Made by a program: the position numbers and the translations under genes. Shown here piece by piece: positions 6,155-9,910 of a DNA stretch of 9,910 nucleotides; positions within the stretch are counted from its first letter, which is position 1, and each line of letters opens with the position of its first letter. The DNA is from JBBQKP01 sp038326995. Lineage in GTDB: Bacteria; Planctomycetota; Phycisphaerae; Tepidisphaerales; Tepidisphaeraceae. The stretch lies in contig JBBQKP010000124.1 of the NCBI GenBank assembly GCA_038326995.1, positions 1 to 9,910 of the forward strand. The letters are read 5' to 3'. The notes beneath the pieces were generated by a model. The model was given only the letters and a program-made list of their open reading frames with translations, was not told where the DNA came from and searched no databases.

Positions 6155-7498
6155 TTAGCTGCTGAATTTCTCCGCGACTTTTTTCATTGCGATCCGGGCC
6201 GCCGAAGCAGTCTGGTCGATGGCGTCGGCGTCAATTTTGGGGTCGTGTGCGAGGCTGACGAAAAGCGCTTCGAACATGCTGGGCGCGAGTATGACGCCTT
6301 CGTCGAGCATGGCGTGGAAGAAGACGGCGAATTTTTCAGGATCGCACGCCGTCGCGGTGGCGTAGTCGGTGATGCGGTCGCCCGGCTTGTTGACAAAGAA
6401 CAGGCCGACCATTGAGCCGACGCGATTGATGACAAGGGGCACGCCCGCCTCGGCGGCGGCGTCTCTGAAGACGTCTGCGACGCTCGCGCTCACTTCTTCG
6501 AGCGTCTGGTAAGCGCCGTCTTCCTGCATGATCTCGAGCGTCGCCAGCCCCGCGCTCATTGCAAGCGGGTTGCCGCTGAGCGTGCCGGCCTGATAGACCG
6601 GGCCGTCGGGCGAGATGAGGCTCATGATTTTTCGGGTCGCGCCGTACGCGCCGACGGGCAGCCCGCCGCCGATGATTTTTCCGAGGCAGGTCACGTCGGG
6701 CAAGACGTTGAGTGATGACTCTGGGCGTGTTTGCGCGCCGCCCCACGCGACTCTGAAACCGGTCATCACCTCGTCGAACAACAGGATCGTGCCGTATTGT
6801 GTGCACAGGTCGCGAAGGCCCTGAAGGTAGCCGGGCTCGGGCGGAATCAGGCCCATGTTTCCGGCGATGGGTTCGACGGCGAAGCAGGCGATTTGGCCGG
6901 GGAATTTTTCGAAGACCGTTTTGGCGGCGGCGAGGTCGTTGAACGGGACATTGAGCGTCGAGCGTGTGATGGAAGCGGGAATGCCGGGCGAGCTTGGAGT
7001 GCCCAGAGTCAGCGCACCGCTTCCCGCCTCGACGAGCAGCGCGTCGACGTGGCCGTGATAGCAGCCCTGACACTTGACGACGATCTCGCGATCGGTGGCC
7101 GCGCGTGCGAGGCGAATGGCGCTCATCGCCGCCTCGGTTCCGCTGTTGACGAAGCGGATCACGTCCATCGAGTCCAGGGCGTCGGTGATGGTGGTGGCGA
7201 GGTGGGTTTCGATTTCGGTCGGCATGCCGTAGCTGCTGCCCCGACCCGCGGCCTTGCCGATGGCGGCGACGACGCGTTCGTTGGCGTGCCCGGCGATGAG
7301 CGGCCCGTAGCTCATGACGTAATCCACGTAGACGTTGCCGTCGACGTCGGTCACGCGACAACCGTTCGCTTCCTTGATGAACACCGGCGTCCCGCCTACG
7401 GCTTTGTAGGCACGCACGGGCGAGTTCACTCCGCCCGGCAGGACTTTTCGAGCACGAGCGAAGGCGGCCTCTGAGTTGGCGATTGAACCGACTGGCAT
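6155..7498 (-). CDS. hemL: Glutamate-1-semialdehyde 2,1-aminomutase
   Basis: This PLP enzyme turns glutamate-1-semialdehyde into 5-aminolevulinate, the last step of the C5 route to haem and other tetrapyrroles (cytosol). It has 447 residues, close to the usual 425-450. Features in order: SEAAFARARKVLPGGVNSPV at 9-28; SYGPLIAGHA at 63-72; phosphate-binding region FVNSGTEAAMSAIRLARA at 116-133; CYHGHVDALL at 146-155; PLP-pyridine Asp242 in LLFDEVMTGFRVA; Schiff-base Lys274 in CLGKIIGGGLPVGAYG; and YQAGTLSGNPLAM at 302-314. The ATG 7498 start fits the family N-terminus, but the leader (GACTTTGATCT) lacks a Shine-Dalgarno. It is first in a likely two-gene unit with the glycosyltransferase. Upstream lies a long non-coding stretch with a large palindrome. 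Confidence 0.96.
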   Translation of the reverse strand: MPVGSIANSEAAFARARKVLPGGVNSPVRAYKAVGGTPVFIKEANGCRVTDVDGNVYVDYVMSYGPLIAGHANERVVAAIGKAAGRGSSYGMPTEIETHLATTITDALDSMDVIRFVNSGTEAAMSAIRLARAATDREIVVKCQGCYHGHVDALLVEAGSGALTLGTPSSPGIPASITRSTLNVPFNDLAAAKTVFEKFPGQIACFAVEPIAGNMGLIPPEPGYLQGLRDLCTQYGTILLFDEVMTGFRVAWGGAQTRPESSLNVLPDVTCLGKIIGGGLPVGAYGATRKIMSLISPDGPVYQAGTLSGNPLAMSAGLATLEIMQEDGAYQTLEEVSASVADVFRDAAAEAGVPLVINRVGSMVGLFFVNKPGDRITDYATATACDPEKFAVFFHAMLDEGVILAPSMFEALFVSLAHDPKIDADAIDQTASAARIAMKKVAEKFSS

Positions 7499-7595
7499 AG
7501 ATCAAAGTCTAGCAGCGCGCCCGGAAATTCCATCGCCAGAGCGAGGTTTTGAACGATGAAAAGACAAATCGGATGTTCTGACGATCCGTTTCGCC

Positions 7596-7611
7596 GCAGG
7601 CGCGAGCCTGC
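7596..7611. repeat. Short hairpin with 6-bp stem upstream of hemL
   Basis: GCAGGC and GCCTGC pair perfectly around GCGA, a GNRA-type tetraloop if transcribed on the plus strand. It lies about 100 nt upstream of the hemL start. No U-tract follows on either strand, so it is not a typical terminator. Its role is unknown. Confidence 0.45.
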
Positions 7612-7750
7612 TTGCGCGCACGGCGTTTGAAAGCGCGATCACTCGACTTTCGCGGCAAGTCTGATGCGAAATGAAATTGTTTTCGCCACGAGCACAGTCA
7701 ACGGGCATTCACACTCGCGAAATTTTAGATTGCATTGCGGCGTCTTGACG

Positions 7751-7849
7751 CGTGTCTGGCCCGTCCGGCAGGACACCTTCCTTCTGCATTTCGTAACGAG
7801 CCTTCTACTCGTGAAGCAACGCAATGTCCTGCCGGACGGGCCAGACGCG
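7751..7849. repeat. 99-nt palindromic element with 25-bp arms
   Basis: The left arm (7751-7775) and right arm (7825-7849) are reverse complements over 25 bp with a single G-T pair (7753/7847). The core of the right arm is TGTCCTGCCGGACGGGCC. The 49-nt loop (7776-7824) contains an inner hairpin: ACGAG (7796-7800) pairs with CTCGT (7808-7812). Each arm also has short internal symmetry (GTGTC...GACAC in the left arm with its next base). A diverged relative lies at 795-855. The arrangement resembles two inverted REP units (BIME-like) or a small non-autonomous hairpin element. No T-run follows directly on either strand, so terminator function is not supported. Confidence 0.8.
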
Positions 7850-7957
7850 AATCCGCATCCGCATCTTGGAATTTTTATTTCAATTCTCAGGAACCGCCTA
7901 GTAACCTGCGCGGCTAGTTTTATTGCGTCTGCACTCGGTTGATATTGCTTTGAACGC

Positions 7958-8842
7958 TTATCGCTCTTTCATTTGCACAGCCCGTTTTGACGAACCGAAC
8001 ACGACGATCAGTGCGCCCAATGCGATCAGCGGGCTTGCGATGAAATACGACGCGGCGGGGGTTTGATGGAAGAACACCCAAGCCATGACGGCGGCGACGA
8101 TGAACTGACCGAGATTGGCGATCGAGACGACCTGCGACCGCATCTGCAGCATCGAGACCTGTATGGCCGAGTGACCGATGACGGTGGGGATCAATGCGAG
8201 GCACACGAGCATGACGACTTCGTGCGTGGACGGCGGGGCGAGCCTGGGCCACTCGAAAACGCTGAACGCCAGTGCGAGAAGTCCGGCGATGAAATAGAGC
8301 GGCACGATGTATGTCCAGAGCGGCCTGCCCTTGGCAAAGAGCCTGGCGCTGACCAGATAGAACACCGCCAGCATCATCGACCCGCTGCAGATGAGATCGC
8401 CGCGAAAACTGTGGGATGAAAACTCGGCCTGGCCGATCGTCAGGACCGCGACGCCCGTGAGCGCGAGCAGTGAGCCGAGGATTTCGAATCGCGTGATCTT
8501 CTCCTTCGCGGCAAAGTACATGACGAACGGCATCGCGACGGGCATGAGATTGACGATCAACGAAGCATTGGCGATCGACGTCTGGCGAACGCCGATCGTC
8601 CACGTGATCAGGTGCAGACCCATCATGATCCCGCCGGGCACGACGGGGAGCCAGAATTTTGCAAAGGTCCAAACGCGGCCGTCGCGCTTCATGTCCCAGA
8701 TCATCACGGGCAAGAGCACCAGCGCGGCAAGAAGAAGGCGTACCGCGACGACCGTGCCGGGCGGAGTCGTGGAAGCTTGTATGAACAGCGCGCTGCTCGC
8801 GCCTGCGACAACGCCGACGGCGAGGATGAGATACTTCAGCAC
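7958..8842 (-). CDS. EamA/DMT-family transporter
   Basis: This 294-residue integral membrane protein consists of two homologous EamA halves of about five transmembrane helices each. Half 1 (about 1-137) includes TVVAVRLLLAALVLLPVMI, then IANASLIVNLMPVAMPFVMY and EKITRFEILGSLLALTGVAV. Half 2 (about 148-283) includes CSGSMMLAVFYLVSARLF, then VSIANLGQFIVAAVMAWVFF and SPLIALGALIVVFG. Both halves show the family pattern of a small-residue helix followed by a helix carrying the 'P..A' region. The family exports or takes up amino acids, nucleotide sugars and other metabolites; the substrate cannot be predicted. The tail is basic (SSKRAVQMKER). The start is a GTG at 8840-8842, without a Shine-Dalgarno. 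It lies about 90 nt downstream of the acetolactate synthase gene on the same strand, with a likely terminator between them, so it is probably transcribed separately. Confidence 0.87.
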   Translation of the reverse strand: MLKYLILAVGVVAGASSALFIQASTTPPGTVVAVRLLLAALVLLPVMIWDMKRDGRVWTFAKFWLPVVPGGIMMGLHLITWTIGVRQTSIANASLIVNLMPVAMPFVMYFAAKEKITRFEILGSLLALTGVAVLTIGQAEFSSHSFRGDLICSGSMMLAVFYLVSARLFAKGRPLWTYIVPLYFIAGLLALAFSVFEWPRLAPPSTHEVVMLVCLALIPTVIGHSAIQVSMLQMRSQVVSIANLGQFIVAAVMAWVFFHQTPAASYFIASPLIALGALIVVFGSSKRAVQMKER

Positions 8843-8878
8843 GGCTTGTTTAATTCGGCTCGACTGATTGTTTAACGA

Positions 8879-8905
8879 GACTGCCCCAGCAGAGCCGGGG
8901 CAGTC
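8879..8905 (-). terminator. Likely terminator after acetolactate synthase
   Basis: GACTGCCCC (8879-8887) and GGGGCAGTC (8897-8905) form a perfect 9-bp GC-rich stem with a 9-nt loop. It lies 29 nt beyond the stop codon of the acetolactate synthase gene. On the minus strand it is followed by TCTCGTT, only a weak U-tract, so termination may be partial. Confidence 0.6.
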
Positions 8906-8934
8906 GGAATGACTTGGTTTGTGAGTTGAATATT

Positions 8935-9910
8935 TTACGCCAGCGAACTGTCGGCGTTGTCAGCGAGATTGGCTTCCTGGCGTGAGTTATTATTTAGCGG
9001 CGACTCGCTCATGCCAACCGTTCCCAGAACCTGTTCGTGCAGACCTTTGCCGCTGGGCACCATGGGGTACACGTGTTCTTCGGGCTCGACGAAGAAGTCG
9101 ACGACGCACGGGCCGTCGTGGCTGAGCATCTGATCGACGACCTTGGGCAGGTCTCTTTTGTCGTCGCATCGAATGCCCTTGATGCCGAACGATTCGGCCA
9201 TGGCGGCGAAGTTCGGATTCTTCATGACCGTCTGCGAATAGCGCTTTTGGTAGAACAAATCCTGCCACTGCTTGACCATGCCCTGGAAATCATTGTTGAG
9301 GATGGCGACTTTCACGGGGATGTTGTACTCGGCGATGGTCGCGAGTTCGTAGCACGTCATGAGGTAGGATGCGTCGCCGTCGATGTCGATGACGGTCTTG
9401 CCCGGCGCGCCCAGCTGTGCGCCCATTGCCGCGGGCAGGCCGTAGCCCATCGTTCCCAGACCGCCCGAGGTCACGAATTGTCGCGGGAAGCGCCAGCGAT
9501 AGAACTGGGCGGCCCACATCTGGTGCTGGCCGACGCCTGTGGAGACGATGGCCTCGCCGCGGGTCTGTTTGGAGATTTCCTCGATGACCTGCTGGGGCTT
9601 GGCGAGCTTGGCATCGTCGAAATACTTGAAGGGGTAGCGTTTCTTCCAGGCGTCGACCTGGGCGAACCACTCGGTGCGGTCGCGGTGCTCGATATATTGG
9701 AGCATTTCCTCGATGCACTGTCGGGCGTCGCCGACGACGGGGATGTCCACATCGACGTTCTTGCTGATGCTCGAGGGGTCGATGTCGAAGTGGATGATCT
9801 TGGCGTTGGGGGCGAAGGTGGCGAGATTGCCGGTGACGCGGTCGTCGAAGCGGGCGCCGATGGTGACGAGCAGGTCGGCGCGGTTCATCGCCCAGTTCGC
9901 GTACTTCGAT
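8935..9910 (-). CDS. ilvB: Acetolactate synthase large subunit (5' part cut off)
   Basis: About 325 C-terminal codons of this ThDP enzyme are present; the gene runs off the right edge. It condenses pyruvate to acetolactate (or with 2-oxobutyrate) at the start of valine, leucine and isoleucine synthesis. The frame is open to the edge, where it reads SKYANWAMNRADLLVTIGAR, matching the central FAD/ThDP-fold domain. FDDRVTG follows. The ThDP-binding motif spans 9378 to 9292: it starts GDASYLMTCYELA and ends VAILNND. GGLGTMGYGLPAAMGAQLG precedes it. The metal motif has GDAS where GDGS is more usual. The family ending (HVYPMVPSGKGLHEQ) is followed by about 30 residues, the last stretch polar (NNNSRQEANLADNADSSLA). 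The active-site Glu lies outside the window. ilvB is used as the generic symbol; ilvI or ilvG cannot be excluded, and no ilvN follows. Confidence 0.94.
   Translation of the reverse strand, partial: SKYANWAMNRADLLVTIGARFDDRVTGNLATFAPNAKIIHFDIDPSSISKNVDVDIPVVGDARQCIEEMLQYIEHRDRTEWFAQVDAWKKRYPFKYFDDAKLAKPQQVIEEISKQTRGEAIVSTGVGQHQMWAAQFYRWRFPRQFVTSGGLGTMGYGLPAAMGAQLGAPGKTVIDIDGDASYLMTCYELATIAEYNIPVKVAILNNDFQGMVKQWQDLFYQKRYSQTVMKNPNFAAMAESFGIKGIRCDDKRDLPKVVDQMLSHDGPCVVDFFVEPEEHVYPMVPSGKGLHEQVLGTVGMSESPLNNNSRQEANLADNADSSLA

Larger units (their letters stand above)
7499..7957. other. Intergenic region between hemL and the permease gene
   Basis: About 460 nt lie between the hemL start and the permease stop. 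No open frame here looks like a protein. The region contains a small hairpin (7596-7611) and the 99-nt palindromic element (7751-7849), described separately. The hemL promoter should lie here, but I see no convincing -35/-10 pair on the minus strand. Confidence 0.7.

Noticed and set aside
6731..7474. 247-codon plus-strand open frame opposite hemL
   Set aside because: Antisense shadow of hemL with no recognisable motif.
6336..7505. Long minus-strand open frame (389 codons) overlapping hemL
   Set aside because: Extreme Arg content, out of frame with hemL, which has a complete set of family motifs.
7751..7849. The 99-nt palindrome as a rho-independent terminator for the permease gene
   Set aside because: The 49-nt loop is too large and no T-run follows the stem on the minus strand.
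7664..7942. Plus-strand 92-codon open frame in the hemL upstream region
   Set aside because: It runs straight through both arms of the 99-nt palindrome, has no ribosome binding site, and its composition is unlike a protein.

Overview
The window is a GC-rich bacterial chromosome segment, mostly housekeeping and cell-envelope genes, with one small transposase-like insertion. The best guess is a Planctomycetota genome, perhaps Phycisphaerae-like. This rests on high GC, start codons that mostly lack Shine-Dalgarno sequences, and the gene types, so it is tentative. No rRNA, tRNA, CRISPR array or phage gene was recognised.

Left part, plus strand (1-2435). The tail of an unidentified gene ends at 86. 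It is followed by a small membrane-anchored PDZ protein (169-759), a 218-nt gap holding a degraded palindromic repeat, and a complete secreted HtrA/Deg-type serine protease with two PDZ domains (978-2435).

Middle-left, minus strand (2458-4274). 6-phosphogluconate dehydrogenase (oxidative pentose phosphate pathway) is followed after 32 nt by a small NirD-like Rieske ferredoxin. They are probably co-transcribed and converge on the protease gene.

Centre (4438-5129). A complete REP-associated tyrosine transposase (RAYT, Y1/HUH family) lies on the plus strand between two related 31-nt palindromes in opposite orientation. This is the layout expected of a RAYT locus, and it is the main mobile or accessory unit of the window.

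Middle-right, minus strand (5168-7498). hemL (tetrapyrrole synthesis) is followed 6 nt later by a family 9 (heptosyltransferase-like) glycosyltransferase. Upstream of hemL lies about 460 nt without a gene. It contains a striking 99-nt element: a 25-bp inverted repeat around a 49-nt loop. The degraded repeat at 795-855 is recognisably related to it, so this looks like a second dispersed palindromic repeat family.

Right end, minus strand (7958-9910). An EamA/DMT-type permease lies downstream of a likely terminator. The large subunit of acetolactate synthase (branched-chain amino acid synthesis) runs off the right edge.

Apart from the RAYT locus and the palindromes, the gene content is ordinary. 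I see no convincing new multi-gene system; the unexplained signal is in the two repeat families.
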